Shown: positions 46,395 through 58,692, numbered from the stretch's first letter. The stretch: DNA of 64,000 nt from Papio anubis (GCF_008728515.1 NW_022167625.1:124001-188000); one strand, 5' to 3'. Made by a program: numbers and translations. Notes: generated by a model from the sequence alone, not told the origin.

Positions 46395-46742
46395 GACTGG
46401 GCACGGGACTCATGCCTATAATCCCAGCGCTTTGGGAAGCTGAGACAGGCAGATCACTAGGTCAGGAGTTCAAGACCAGCCTGGCCAGCATGGTGAAACC
46501 CCATCTCTACTAGAAATACAAAAAAAAAATTAGCCAAGCGTGATGGTGCACACCTGTAGTCCCAGCTACTCAGGAGGCTGAGACAGGAGAATTGCTTGAA
46601 CCCAGGAGGCAGAGGCTGCAGTGAGCAGGAGAATTGCTTGAACCCAGGAGGCAGAGGCTGCAGTGAGCCGAGATCGTGCCATTGCACTCCATCCTGGGCA
46701 ACAGAGCAAGACTCTGTCTCGAAAAAAGAAACAATTTTTTTT
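46395..46742 (+). mobile_element. AluS-like SINE with 42-bp internal tandem duplication
   Basis: Sense Alu longer than usual (about 348 bases) because 46584-46625 is repeated exactly at 46626-46667. Perfect 16-bp TSD AAAGATTGGGCTGATT (46379-46394, 46743-46758). Confidence 0.95.
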
Positions 46743-46758
46743 AAAGATTGGGCTGATT

Positions 46759-48141
46759 TCGTTGGCAGGATACATTTGATGGATGACTGTCATTATCTTC
46801 TCAAACTTGCATGATACTTTAAGTATAGACAATATTAAGTTTTCAAGAGGCTATGTTGAGATTATAAGATTTGGGATTTGTAAAAGAACCAATGTAACAG
46901 TTGGCTAGTGGTGGCTGGTGGTTTTTTATTGACCTTAGGAAAGGATTAGAAGCATCTCAGGTTTTCTTTCACTTTTGTTTTTCTGTTTCCCCCCCTCCTT
47001 CCTCCTGCAAATTAATATATTGTCCAAAGTGTTAGTAATGACTTAGAACTATTCAGGTTGCACAAAGCATTTAATGAAATCTTGTCTTAGACAAAACACT
47101 AGAGAGGATCATAATTAATGTCTCATTTTCTGCCAGTTGCTATTGATTACTCATTCAAGATCCCTTTGTTCTCAGAATGATAACTGTAGTTTGCATCACT
47201 ATCTAATGAGATTCTCAGGATAGAATTCTTTAACAACATGCTGATAATTGCAAACATATCCCTGAAATTTCAATGTAAATGAATTTGCATCATAATACAA
47301 TTATTTCACAAATGGCCATATTTTCCAAATTTGAAATGTGTTAGTTTTTTTAATCGTTTGTAGAAAATTAACAAAGACTGAAATATTATTAAAGCCCAAC
47401 ATTTATATTTTGCCCTGAGTTGCCCTCACCCTTTGATTTTGATCTGATTATGACTTGGGGTAAGAGGCTTCTTTATCATTCTTGGGTTACTCTGTCATAA
47501 TCTCTGAAACTTCAAATGGATTTACAGCTAAAACACAGTGATTTTTCAAAATTAGAACAACTGCAAATATGGTAATACTGTAATAATTCTGCTCTTAGAA
47601 CAATTTTGTTTCTTGATCCCTCAGTGACAAAAGAAACACATGGTACTGTAGCATAAAGAATCTGTGAAATCTTAACAGTTTATGTATTCTGTTATAATTG
47701 TGCTTTATACCTTTCTATTCCTTTAATTTCCACATACTCCCTCCCCAAAAAGATAAATCTTTTGAACAGCTGCTTGCCTTTACATATTTAAAACTGCATA
47801 CAATTTCAGGGGTATAAGATAGGCTTGAAATTAAGGAAGTCTATAGAATTCTTTTATAACACAGCAGAGGTTCCATGAATTCATACCAATATTTTAAATT
47901 TTTTGAGGTATGTGAGTATAACATATTAGGTACTCTCCATCTAATTTTCTTAAATAAATTAATAGGTTAGTACTTCTAAATCTTAATCATAAAATGATGC
48001 TAATAATTTTTGACCTAGGGTTAATTAGGCCCTTATTTGATGTGAAGTTATGAGTGGCTTGGCGTTTAAGCCAAGCCATTTAACAAAACTCAGTTCTTAG
48101 AAAGCAAGCCTGTTTTTCAACACTTAATTTTCCCTTTCTGT
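46759..48141. other. Intron, unique sequence
   Basis: About 1.4 kb without recognised repeats or exons. It includes a hairpin-forming inverted repeat, TGGCTTGGC-GTTTAA-GCCAAGCCA, at 48055-48078. Confidence 0.5.
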
Positions 48142-48283
48142 TTTTGTTTGTTTGTTTGTTTTTTATTTTTTGGTCTCACTGTGTTGCCCCGACTGGCCTC
48201 ACACTTTGAGGCTTAAGCAATCCTCCTGCTTCACCCTCCCAAGTAGCTGTAACTACAGGTGCATACCACTGTGCCTAGTTTAT
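48142..48283 (-). mobile_element. Alu monomer (FLAM-like), antisense
   Basis: GTTT-repeat tail, GGTCTCACTGTGTTGCCCCG, CTCCCAAGTAGCTGTAACTA and CCACTGTGCCTAG: one arm only, diverged. Confidence 0.8.
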
Positions 48284-49508
48284 TTTCCCTTTTGAGAATA
48301 AAGACTATCCAAATTATTGCAGTATAATTCTGAATCCTCCTAGCTTACTGAACAGCACCATTTTACACAGGATATTCTTCCATCTTCCTACAAAATCATA
48401 TTTAGAGTACCTTCTAATATAATTAACAAGAGTTCTCATTAATAAAGGATGTTGGCCAAGTCTACCTACTACTTTATTCCTTTTGTTTACTTTTCGTTCA
48501 TTATCACCACCAAGTCTTATACTCATCAAGTTCACATCTGGAAATTAGGCTATTTCTTACAGATGAAGAGGGAGAAAAAACTTAAAATATATGTATCACA
48601 TAGGCTGTTACAGTTCCTTAGTTTTAAAAATTGGAAATTTTGTTCACAGGCTAGAGGTGTGTCATATGTAATTCAAAATATAACTTACTTATTGTAGATT
48701 TTATCACATAATCTAGGCCAGTCATCTAGGCTGCGTTAGTGTTTTGGGAGATAACCTTTTATTAATTATTCTCTAGTATTGATATATTTTTCACAGAGAA
48801 TATATATATCTTTCTATAAAAGATAGTCTAGATGACTGTAAAAAAGATTATTTTCCAAAAATATGTTAAGAAATTCGTACTATGCAATTTCAGAATACTA
48901 ATTCTCTCTTGAATAAGATAGCTTGGCACAATAAAACTGCTTTGCCTAGTTCTGTATCCTCTGGGATATTTCTGTATTCTTTTTGCCAGAGATACCTCCA
49001 GGACAAGATCAGAAGTAATCAATAATGCTTCTCATTTATTTCAGGAAGACAGAAAAATCAATAATATGAGCTGATACCTAATTTTATTTTAGGAAAAGAA
49101 AAAATAGTTTATGCGCATTTCAGTGTTGCCTAAATGTTTGAAGAATCAAATAAAGAAAAATATATTATTTTCTTAGTGTTAGAATATCAAAATCTTAGGC
49201 TTTTATAGTTTAGGACTTGATTTTTTAATTGTATTTTTTCCTTGGTTTGTTAAATATTATTTTGTAGATTGTCAAGTCCTTGTGGAGAAATTTTTTTCTT
49301 AAACTTTTTGTATTTCTTAGAGTACTGAACGATTAATTAACAAGATAAAATATGGTTTTGTATTCTTAAAAAGAAACAATTTTTTCTGTATTTATTTTGC
49401 CTAATCATATGGATCACGATACAGATTAAACAGAAGAAAATGGTTATTTCTGTTGATTAGGACAGCTTTCAGAGTGAAGTGTAACCTTTGCATCTTTTTT
49501 GGCATTAG
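48284..49508. other. Intron, unique sequence
   Basis: AT-rich TCF12 intron with no recognised interspersed repeat. An 11-bp inverted repeat CAGTCATCTAG / CTAGATGACTG lies at 48719-48729 and 48828-48838. Confidence 0.5.
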
Positions 49509-49607
49509 TATTCACTATGGAACAAGAAGACAGGGCATTTCCTAACCACATATCCAGATTTATCTATAGTGAGGAAGAAGGTTTATCAACACTAGAACTG
49601 GTAGCAA
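49509..49607 (+). other. Pseudo-exon with good splice sites (not called as coding)
   Basis: 99 bases between a pyrimidine-rich acceptor (TTTTTTGGCATTAG) and donor GTAAGC, in unique DNA within the TCF12 intron between the two recognised exons. Spliced between those exons in TCF12 frame it meets TAG at 49593-49595, so it would truncate the protein. One other frame is open throughout (beginning FTMEQEDRAF), but joining it to 58897 gives an immediate stop. It resembles no TCF12 exon I know. It may be a chance pseudo-exon, or a poison or non-coding alternative exon. Confidence 0.3.
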
Positions 49608-49959
49608 GTAAGCTTGTTTTTTCCTTAAAAAATATTTGTTCTCGTTTTTTTCTTTCTTTACTATTGCATAGATAAAAAATCTGCCAATATGTGTTCTGTA
49701 GGTATCCCAGCCTTAGGATTTTAATCCACAAGTTCATTTATAAATCACTTACTTGTTTTCAAGTTAACAATCTTAAAAATGATACATGTTCCCGAGTTAC
49801 TGTAGAAGTCTTGTCATATTGAGGAAAGGACTTTCTGAGCAGACCTAGATTCAAATTAGGGTTTCACTACTTGTTATCACTGTGATATATGAAATCTATA
49901 TAATGCTTAAGATTGCTGTAAATCCTAAATGAGATGGTACATTTGAAAGTGTACTTTCT

Positions 49960-50240
49960 TCTTTAGTCCAACTTTTTATTTTGAAAAGTTACCAACCCAC
50001 AGAAAAGGTTGAAGAATAATACAGTGAACATCCATGTGCTCTTCATCAAGAGACATCAGTTAACATTTCACCACATTTGTGTATACACACTCCTTTTCTT
50101 TCTACTCACTCTGCGTGTATGAATATATGTTTGTGTGCTGTGATTTTATATACACAAATACACTTCTGCTAAATCATTTGAGAATGAGTTGATATTTTCC
50201 TATTTATTCTTGATCTTAATTGATATTGCTTGAATCTGTC
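49960..50240. repeat. Ancient interspersed relic (old L1-like?)
   Basis: CACAGAAAAGGTTGAAGAAT ... CAGTTAACATTTCACCACAT ... TGTATACACACTCC ... GAGAATGAGTTGATAT resembles a common mammalian relic, but family and strand are uncertain. Confidence 0.4.
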
Positions 50241-50547
50241 ACATCCTCTTTGGATTTAGCATCTGTCAATCCTCTCTAGGGATCTGTCATTTCTGCCCCT
50301 ATTCTCTTGCCTGTTTCCAACATCCTTTCTTACCATAGCCATTGGGAGTTGTAACCCAGTCAGCTTGGATTCAGGGCAGACAAGATCTCCTGAAATCTCA
50401 GATCTCTTACTTAAGACAAAATGTTTATGCCCAGGAAACAGAATAAAAATATTCATCTTATTTCTTTTGTAGTATTTAGAATGTAGTGAGTTAATGGGGA
50501 AAGAAAAAAATGAAACTGAGTTTTTTGTATTAACCAGGGCCAATAAG

Positions 50548-50706
50548 TGTGCTGTATACTTTTACTTTTAGGCCTTGTTTACTTCCCCCAACAACCTCGT
50601 GAGCTATTTGTAGAAGAGGGAAATAGACTCATTAATGTTAGATAATTTGCCCAAGATTACCAGTCAGGATTTGGACTCAGGATACCTAACTCCAAAACCA
50701 GTGCTG
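50548..50706 (+). mobile_element. MIR SINE
   Basis: CTTCCCCCAACAACCTCGTG ... GTAGAAGAGGGAAATAGACT ... AGATAATTTGCCCAAGATTA ... TTGGACTCAGGATACC follows the MIR core. Confidence 0.8.
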
Positions 50707-52119
50707 TTTCCAGAACATCAGTATTTGTGTAGACTTGCAGTCTACTTTTAGAAATATAGGAAATACACTTCCTTTTCATCATTTAGATTATTTTGTTCCT
50801 CTCTTAGCCCTTATTGTGACTACTGTTTGATTTCTTTGAAGAAATAGCTCACTGGCTAACTTTTACTCATCTGAAAGTTTGTCTTTACCTTATTAAGCAA
50901 ACAGACTTATCTTCACCACCCTGCAGACTTAGTCCTTTGTCCCTCCTCCGACGTATTAGATTAGCAGCCAAAAAAAAAAGTTCCAAAAAGGACCAGATAA
51001 CAAATATTTTAGGTTTTAACAGACCATACTTTTTCTGTTGCAACACTGAACTCTTACACCATTGCATGAAAACAGCCATAGCCAATACATAAATGAATTG
51101 TGTTTCATTTGAGACTATATTTCAAGAAAAGTATTTTCAAAAACAGACCCACTTTCTCCTCTAAGCTCTGGTTTTTTTTTTTTACCCCTAATATAAATCA
51201 TTATCTTATATTCCCATAAGAATTTGTATGCCAGGGAATGTTAGTGTAGGGGACACTGTTGAGAGATATACACATGTCCCTCCTTCCGATATATTTATGT
51301 GTATGTTATGACCAGCTTCATATGTGTCTTTCACGTGAGAAAATGCAAATAAAGTAATAAATGCAGCAGGTACCTCAAAACATATCAGTGGAAGTCAGTT
51401 TGGCACTGAGCAGGAAAAATCCTGTTGAAATACCAATGATTTTTAAAGGAAAACTTCAAGGTACTTGACCTTGCCCTTAAGCATGTGGTAATAATAATGT
51501 TCCATCTAGTGTACTACGAGCCGTATTCTGATCTTGCCATTGAAGCAGCGTTGAATGTGCCCTGCCTGGGCAAAATGAAAGGAAGAAATTCAAAACAGAC
51601 GTGACAATGGAAATTTCAGTATAGTATCTATGGGAGATTTAATGATTTCTAGGTCATACTACTCTCAGGCAGATAACACCATCAGAAAATTCATAGCTGA
51701 TGGTCCATCATATAAATAGAATACATATATGCCTATTGTTTATATTTATATTGATAATTTTCTTCTTTTGATCAGTTCTTCTGGAGGTTATTATTTTAAT
51801 GGAGACTATTTCTCCTTGAGGTCTGATAATCACATCTTTCTCTCCCAGTGTATCAAATGTTGTATCTATTGGAATTTGTACAATTAATGCTAAATAATTA
51901 TTATTATGTAGTCTTCATATACACATTATATTGCCTGGTAATTGAAATTGTCTTCTCTCTACTTTCCTCTAATACGGGAATGTATCAGCTTTATCTAAAG
52001 AAAATTGTACATTTTGAGGAGTCTGCAAAATTACATTCTTAATTATGAGTATTTCTGAAAGATGTGATGAATGACCTTTGGCTGGTTTAGTACATTGTTT
52101 GCTTCATGCTCCAACATTG
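50707..52119. other. Intron, unique sequence
   Basis: AT-rich TCF12 intron. No repeat or exon is recognised. Small open frames at 50885 (-) and 51848 (+) have no homology I can name. Confidence 0.5.
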
Positions 52120-52433
52120 TAGAATAAGCTTTAAAGAAACTGAAGCATTAAATGGAAATGAAAAGACACCATAGCAGAACTTAGGAGATGCAACAGAAGC
52201 CATAGTCAGAGGGAAATTTATTATTGTAAATACTTACATTTAAGAAGAAGCAAACACCCAAATCAATAACCTAACTTCATACCTTAAGAAACAAGTAAAA
52301 GAAGAACAAACTAAATTGAAAACCAGCAGAAGAAAGGAAATAACAAAAGATTATAACAGAAATAAACAAAATAGAGACAAGAAAGACAATAGAATCAACA
52401 AAATCAAAATTGGTTCTTTAAAAATATCTACAT

Positions 52434-52715
52434 TGTGACTCACACCTGTAATTCCAGCACTTTGAGAGACCAAGGCAGGAGGATCGCTTGAGGCCAGTTC
52501 AAGACCAACCAGAGCAACACAGTGAGACCCCATGTCTACAAAACAATTTAAAAATTAGCCAGGTGTGGTGGTGCACATCTAGTCCCAGCTACTCAGGAGA
52601 CTGAGGTAGGAAGATCACTTGAGCCTGAAAGGTTGAGGCTCCCATGAGCCATGTTTGTGTCACTGCACTCCAGCCTGAGCAACAGAGCAAACTCCTGTCT
52701 CAAAAATTAAACAAA
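52434..52715 (+). mobile_element. AluJ-like SINE in L1
   Basis: Sense Alu lacking the first bases (starts near TGTGACTCACACCTGTAATT), with tail AAAATTAAACAAAAATAAAA. Confidence 0.9.
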
Positions 52716-53043
52716 AATAAAAGTAAGTAAAAAGACCAACAAAATTGGCAAACGTTTAGCTAGATTGACTAAGAAACAAAAGAGCAGTGTCAAATTACTA
52801 AAATCACTAATGGAAATAGAGGACATTACTACTGACTTTACAGAAATAAAAAGGATTGTAAGAGATTACTATGAATAATAGTGTGCTAAAAAAAATTAAA
52901 TAATCTGGATGAAATAGACAAATTCCTAGATGCAAACACACTACCAAAACTGTCTTAAGAAGAAATAGAAAATCTGAAGAGAGCTAAAACCAGTAAAGAG
53001 ATAGAATTAGTAATAAGACTCCTCCCATTAAAGAAAAGTCCAA

Positions 53044-53334
53044 GGCAGGACCCAGTGGCTCATGCCTGTAATCCTAGCACTTTGGCAGGCTGAGATCAGA
53101 GGATCACTTGAGCCCTGGAGTTCAAGACCACCCTGGGCAACATGGTGAGATCTGATCTCTACAAAACATTTTAAACTTAACTGAGTGTGATGGCATCCAC
53201 TTGTAGTCCTAGCTACTCAGGAGACTGAGATGAGAGGATCACGTGAGCCCAGGAGATCAAGGCTACAGTGAGCCATGATTGAGCCACGGCACTTCAGCCT
53301 GGGCAACAGAGCGAGACCATCTCAAAGAAAAAAA
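53044..53334 (+). mobile_element. AluJ-like SINE in L1
   Basis: Sense Alu with TSD AAAGAAAAGTCCA on both sides (left 53031-53043). Confidence 0.93.
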
Positions 53335-53718
53335 GAAAAGTCCAGGACCAAACGGCTTCACTAGTGAATTCTACCAGTCATTTAAAGAAAAAATAATGCC
53401 AGTTCTTCTCAAACACTGCCTAATTCTGTAAAGCCAGCATAATTCTGATATCAAAGTAAGACAGAAATATTACAAGACAAAGGAAATTAGAGCTCAATAT
53501 CCTTTTTGAATATAGATGTAAAAATCCTCTACAAAATTACTAGCAGAGTGACTCCAGCAACATATCGAAAAGATTATACATCACAACTAAGGGAGTTTTA
53601 TTCCAGGAATGCAAGGATAGTTCAGCCTATGAAAATTAATCTGTGTAATTCACCACACTAATAGAAAGAAGGGAAAAAACCCCATGTGATTGTCTCAATT
53701 GATGCCAAAAAGGAATCT

Positions 53719-54008
53719 CGGCTGGACATGGTGGCTCACACCAGTAATTCCAACACTTTGGGAGACCAAGGCGGGCAGATCACTTGAGGCCAGGAATTCA
53801 AGACCAGCATGGCCAAGATGGTGAAACTCTGTCTGTACTAAAAATACAAAAATTAGCCAGGCATGGTGGTACACATCTGTAATCCCACTCCTTAGGAGGC
53901 CAAGGCACAAGAATTGCTTGAACCTGGAGGTGGAGGTGCAGTGACCTGAGATCATACCACTGCACTCCAGCCTGAGTGACAGTAAGACTCTGTCTCAAAA
54001 AAAAAAAA
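53719..54008 (+). mobile_element. AluS-like SINE in L1
   Basis: Sense Alu starting GGCTGGACATGGTGGCTCAC. AAAGGAATCT before and AAAGAATCT after form the TSD. Confidence 0.93.
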
Positions 54009-54225
54009 GAATCTGACAAAATCCAACACTCTTTCATGATAGCATTTAACAAGCTGGAAATAGGAGGGAGGGAGCTTACTCCATTTGGTAAAGGTCATTT
54101 ACAAAAAACCCAGCGCTAATATACTTGATGGTAACAGTGTGAAAACCGTCTCCCTAAGATTGGGAACAAAACAGTATTTTCTGCTTTTACTGCTTACATT
54201 CATCACTGTACTGGAAATTCTAAAC

Positions 54226-54451
54226 CAGGGGTATCCATTCTTTTGGCTTCCCTGAGCCACATTAGAAGAATTATTGTCTTGGACCGCACATCAAATACAC
54301 TAACACTATGATAGCTGATGAGCAAAAAAGAATAATAATAATTGCAAAAAAAATCTCTTAATGTTTTAAGAAAGTTTGCGAATTTGTGTTGAGCCACATT
54401 CAAAGCCATCCTGGACCGTGTAACCCACAGGCTGTGGGTTGGACAAGCTTG
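54226..54451 (+). mobile_element. hAT-type non-autonomous DNA transposon in L1
   Basis: CAGGGGTATCCATTCTTTTG ... GGACCGCACATCAAATACAC ... TGTTTTAAGAAAGTTTGCGA ... GTGGGTTGGACAAGCTTG. Perfect 8-bp TSD TTCTAAAC (54218-54225, 54452-54459). Confidence 0.93.
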
Positions 54452-54466
54452 TTCTAAACAGATTAG

Positions 54467-54760
54467 AGGCTGGGCACGGTGGCTCACGCCTGTAATCCTA
54501 GCACTTTGGGAGGCTGAGGTGGGCAGATCACGAGGTCAGGAGTTCAAGACCACCTTGGTCAACATGGTGAAACCCGGTCTCTACGAAAAATACAAAAATT
54601 AGCCAGATGTGGTGCACACCTATAATCTTAGGTACTCAGGAGGCTGAGGTGGGAGAATCGCTTGAACCTGCGAGGTGGAGGTTGCAGTGAGCCAAGATCG
54701 TGCCATTGCACTCCAGCCTGGGAGCCTGGACGATAGAATGAGACTCCATCTCAAAAAAAT
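54467..54760 (+). mobile_element. AluS-like SINE in L1
   Basis: Sense Alu. TSD AACAGATTAG against AGCAGATTAG. It lies just 8 bases from the TSD of the hAT element. Confidence 0.93.
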
Positions 54761-55587
54761 AAGCAGATTAGTTAACCAAGAAAAAGAAATAAAAGGTATC
54801 CAAACTGTAAAAGAAGTAAAACTATCCTTATTTGCAGATGATGTGATCTTATATATACAAAATTTTAAGGAATTCACAGTAAAACTATTAGAGCTAATAA
54901 ATATATTTAGTAAAGTTGCAGGATATATAGTTTATTTAGTAATAAACGAAAAATTAAACAACTCAATTTACAATAGTATTTAAAGGAATCAAATACATAA
55001 GAATTAATTTCTTTAATTTTTTTTCATTTCTCTTGAAAGTCACTAAGATTTAATTTAAACATGAAATATAAATTTTGTACCCTGGAAACTACAAAACACT
55101 GCCAGAAAAAATTAAACAAGACTTAAATAAATGTAAACACATTTGGTATTCAGTCCATTGGGACACTTAATATTAAGATGTCAGTATTCCCCAAAGCAAT
55201 CTGTGGATTCAATGCAATTCCCATCAAACTTCCAATGGCCTTTTTTTGCAGAAATGAAAAAGTTGATCCTTAAATTTATATGGAATTTCAAGATCCCAAG
55301 TAGCCACGACAATATTGAAAAAGAACAGTGTTGGAGTACTTACCCTTTCCAATTTCAAAACTTACTACAAAGCTACAGTTATTAAAACATAGACCAATGG
55401 GATAGAATTGAGAGTCCAGAAGTAAACCTAAACATCTATGGCCAATTGATTTTCAACAAGATACCAAAACTACTGAATAGGGAAATAGTATTATCTTCAA
55501 TATATGGTTCTGGGATAACTGGATATTCACATGCAAAAGAATGAAGTAGTACTTCTTCATCACAACATATACAGAAATTATAATAAT

Positions 55588-55839
55588 TATCATTATTTTG
55601 AGACAGGGTCTCACTCTGTCACCTAGGCTAGAATGCAGTGGCGCTATCATAGCTCAAGCAGCCTTAACCTGCCAGGCGCCAGTGATCTTCCCACCTCAAG
55701 CCTCCTGAGTAGCTGGGACTACAGGTGCACACCATCACACCTGGCTAATTCTTTTAATTTCTTGTAGAGATGGGACCTCCCTGTGTGGCCCAGGCTCCCA
55801 AAATGGTAGAATCACAGGCATGAGCTACCACGCCTAGCC
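55588..55839 (-). mobile_element. AluJ-like SINE in L1 with deletion
   Basis: Antisense Alu: GAGACAGGGTCTCACTCTGT ... AGTAGCTGGGACTACAGGTG ... CACGCCTAGCCC, lacking part of the GTTGCCCAGG...GTGATCC block. Confidence 0.92.
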
Positions 55840-57015
55840 CACAGTAATGAACTCAAAATGGATCAAGGACCTGAATATAAGAGCAAAAAACTGTAAAATT
55901 CTTAGGAGAAAGTCTAGGAGTATATCTTCATGACCTTCAATTTGGCAGTAGATTCTTAGATATGACATCAAAAGAATCAGCAACAATATAAAAAAAAAAC
56001 TTCATTAAAATTGGAAACTTCTGTACATCAAAGGACATTATCACGACAGTGAAAAGGCAGTCTACAGAATGAGAGAAAATTTTGCAATTCATATATCTGA
56101 TAAGCCTAGTATCCAGAGTTTATAAAGAACTCTTACAATTCAACAACAAAAAGATAACCCAGTTGGAAAATGGGCAAAGGACTTGACTAGACATTTTTCC
56201 AAAGGAGATATTCTGATGTACCTCAAGCCCATGAAGACATGTCCAATATCATTAGTCATTACGGTTATGCAAATCAAAACCACTACAAATGAGATACCAC
56301 TTTGTCGCTCAAGGATAGCTGTAATTTAAAAAGCAAACAGAAACTAGGCGAGGATATGGAGAAATTGGAACCCTTGTACATTGCTAGTAGGAATGTAAAA
56401 TAGTGCAGCCACTGTGGAAAACAGTTTGGCAGTTCCTCAAAAAGTTAAACATAGAATTACACATACGACCCAGCAATTCCACTGCTAGTTATATACCCAA
56501 AAGAATTGAAAACAAGTACTCAAATACTTGTACATGAATACACATAGCAGTACTATTCACAGTAGTTAAAAGCTGGAAACAACTAAAATGTCCATCAGTG
56601 GATGAATGGATAAACAATTTGTGGTATAGCCATATTCAATGGAATAGTATCCTAAAAAGGAATGAAGTACTTTGATACATGCTATAATATAGATGAACTT
56701 CAAAAACATTCTAAATATGAGAAGTCAGACACAAAAGGCCACATATTGTATGAGTCCAATTGTGTGAAATATCCTGAATAGGCAAATCCATAGAGACAGA
56801 AATAGATTAGTGGTTGCCATGGGCTGGGGGAGGCTGGAATGGAGAGTAAGTGCTTAATGGATATGGAGTTTCCTTTTGGGGTGATGAGACTGTTCTGGAA
56901 CATAGAGAGGTGACGATTGAACAACATTATGAATGTACTAAATGCCACTGATTGAAAACATTCAGTGTTTAACTTTATGTTATGTAAATTCCACCTCAAC
57001 TTTTTAAAAAGCTTA

Positions 57016-57923
57016 AACACCAAAGAAAAGTCATTTAAATGAGAGTTTTTCTTTACTGTTAGACTGGAGGCAGAGATTGGGCTATTAGGGCTACTGTTCC
57101 AAAGTTCTGCTGCCGCTTTTTGACCAGAACTGAGGTTTATTTCTCAGTTCCTTTGTGATACTCGGTGGCTGAAACAACTATTTTTAAGAGTATGGTGATG
57201 GCAGTAAGGGGTATTAAATATATGATGGGGGATTCGTAAATGTACCAGAAGAATCACAGTTCTTTTCCCTTGAGAGTATCTTCTCAAGTGTATTTCAACC
57301 CCCTTTCCTTTTGAGGTCTTCTTTCCCTCTCCTATCTTTCAAATCTTTGTGATCCTATTTCATTCCAGCTACCAGAAATCTTGGAGTAAAATTCTGCCAA
57401 ACTAACCTCATTTGTTTTGTGATAGGGTTACTGTGTTAGTAGGTTAGGGCTGCTGAATCTCTGAATTATAAATGAAGCACTTGACAAAGTCTCATAATGT
57501 CACTGTAGCATACCTCAGGGCTCTCTCCTCACCCTTGTCATCCTGATGGGTTTTCTCTTAATCACATTTTCGATGCCTAAGACATTAAAAAGGCTAGCAA
57601 ATACATTGGTTGACAGACTAAGAATCTGCAAAAGATAGGAATGGATGATGATGATGGACCAAGTATAACAAGATGAATTTTGTCAGAGATAAATGTTAAA
57701 TCTTATATTTGGGACCAAAAAGCACAAACCGAAGAGGTACAACATTGGAGGGACATGACTTAATAGCAGCAGATGCAACAAAATGAAGAACCACATAAGC
57801 ATGTGATCGTTCTTAACCTCTTAATATGAGCTAACATAGATTGCTTAAATATAGTGTTAAAAAGAGATGGTGAGGAGGACTCTCAAACTCATGTTATGAG
57901 ACACAAATAAAGAAAGCAGGAAT
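57016..57923. other. Intron, unique sequence
   Basis: TCF12 intron, no recognised repeat or exon. Confidence 0.45.
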
Positions 57924-58220
57924 GGGCCAGCTGCAGTGGCTAACACCAGTAATCCCAGCTCTTTGTGAGGCCAAGGTGGGAAGATCGCCTGAGCCCAGGA
58001 GTTCAAGACCAGCCTGAGCAATATAGGGAGACCCCGTCTCTACAAAAGTTTTAAAAATTAGCTGGGTGTGGTGGCACATGCCTGTAGTCCTAGGTGTTTC
58101 AGCAGGCTAAGGCAGGAGGATTACTTGAGCCCAGGTTCCAGACTATAGTAAGCTGTGATTGTGCCACTGCATTCCAGCCTGGGTGACAGATCATGATCCA
58201 TCTCTAAAAAGAAAAAAGGA
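57924..58220 (+). mobile_element. AluJ-like SINE upstream of a TCF12 exon
   Basis: Diverged sense Alu from GGGCCAGCTGCAGTGGCTAA to a TCTAAAAAGAAAAAAGG tail. Confidence 0.93.
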
Positions 58221-58392
58221 AAGGAAGAAGAACAGAATTTCTGCTGCCATATGTGCTCATGAAAGTATTAAAGATTAGTGACCATTTTTCAAAAGTATTG
58301 ATGATTAAAAATGTGATACTACACAGCCACTAAAGTGTCTTTTAACTCTTAGATTGTATGGATCTACATAATTATTAAAAAGCAGATAATGT

Positions 58393-58692
58393 GGCTGGGC
58401 ACAGTGGCTCACACCTGTAATTCCAGCACTTTGAGAGGTCGAGGCGGGTGGATCACCTGAGGTCAGGAGTTCGAGACCAGCCTGGCCCACATGGTGAAAC
58501 CCCGTCTCTACTAAACATACAAAAATTAGTCAGGCGTGGTGGTGCGCGCCTGTAATCCCAGCTACTCAGGAGGCTGAGGCATGAGAATCGCTTGAATGCG
58601 CGAGGCAGAGGTTGCAGTGAGCCGAGATCTCACCGCTGCACTCCAGCCTGGGCAAATAAGTGAGACTCCATCTCAGAAAAAAAAAGAAAAAA
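58393..58692 (+). mobile_element. AluS-like SINE 0.2 kb upstream of a TCF12 exon
   Basis: Sense Alu. Flanks AAAGCAGATAATGT and AAAGGCAGACAACGT are a decayed TSD. Confidence 0.95.

Larger units (their letters stand above)
52120..57015 (+). mobile_element. Long old L1: ORF2 plus 3' UTR, six nested insertions
   Basis: Sense mammalian-wide L1 (MA/MB/MC age class). The ORF2 order is kept through the insertions: AAAATCAAAATTGGTTCTTT, GACAAATTCCTAGATGC, CCAAACGGCTTCACTAGTGA, ATTCCAGGAATGCAAGG, a reverse-transcriptase LFADDVILY stretch at about 54830-54857, GGAACCCTTGTACATTGC, GTCCATCAGTGGATGAATGG, then a 3' UTR with GTGGTTGCCATGGGCTGGGG ending about 57015. Frameshifts and stops are frequent, so no active protein is made. 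Removing the insertions leaves about 3.2 kb, so the 5' half of the element is missing. Confidence 0.92.

Noticed and set aside
49509..49607. The open frame MEQEDRAF... as the start of an alternative TCF12 protein
   Set aside because: Joined to the next TCF12 exon this frame hits a stop at once, so it cannot lead into the bHLH protein. It is kept only as a pseudo-exon finding.
54675..54983. Open frame with a reverse-transcriptase FADD motif as a gene
   Set aside because: The motif is real but belongs to a broken L1 ORF2; the frame begins inside an Alu and is flanked by stops and frameshifts.
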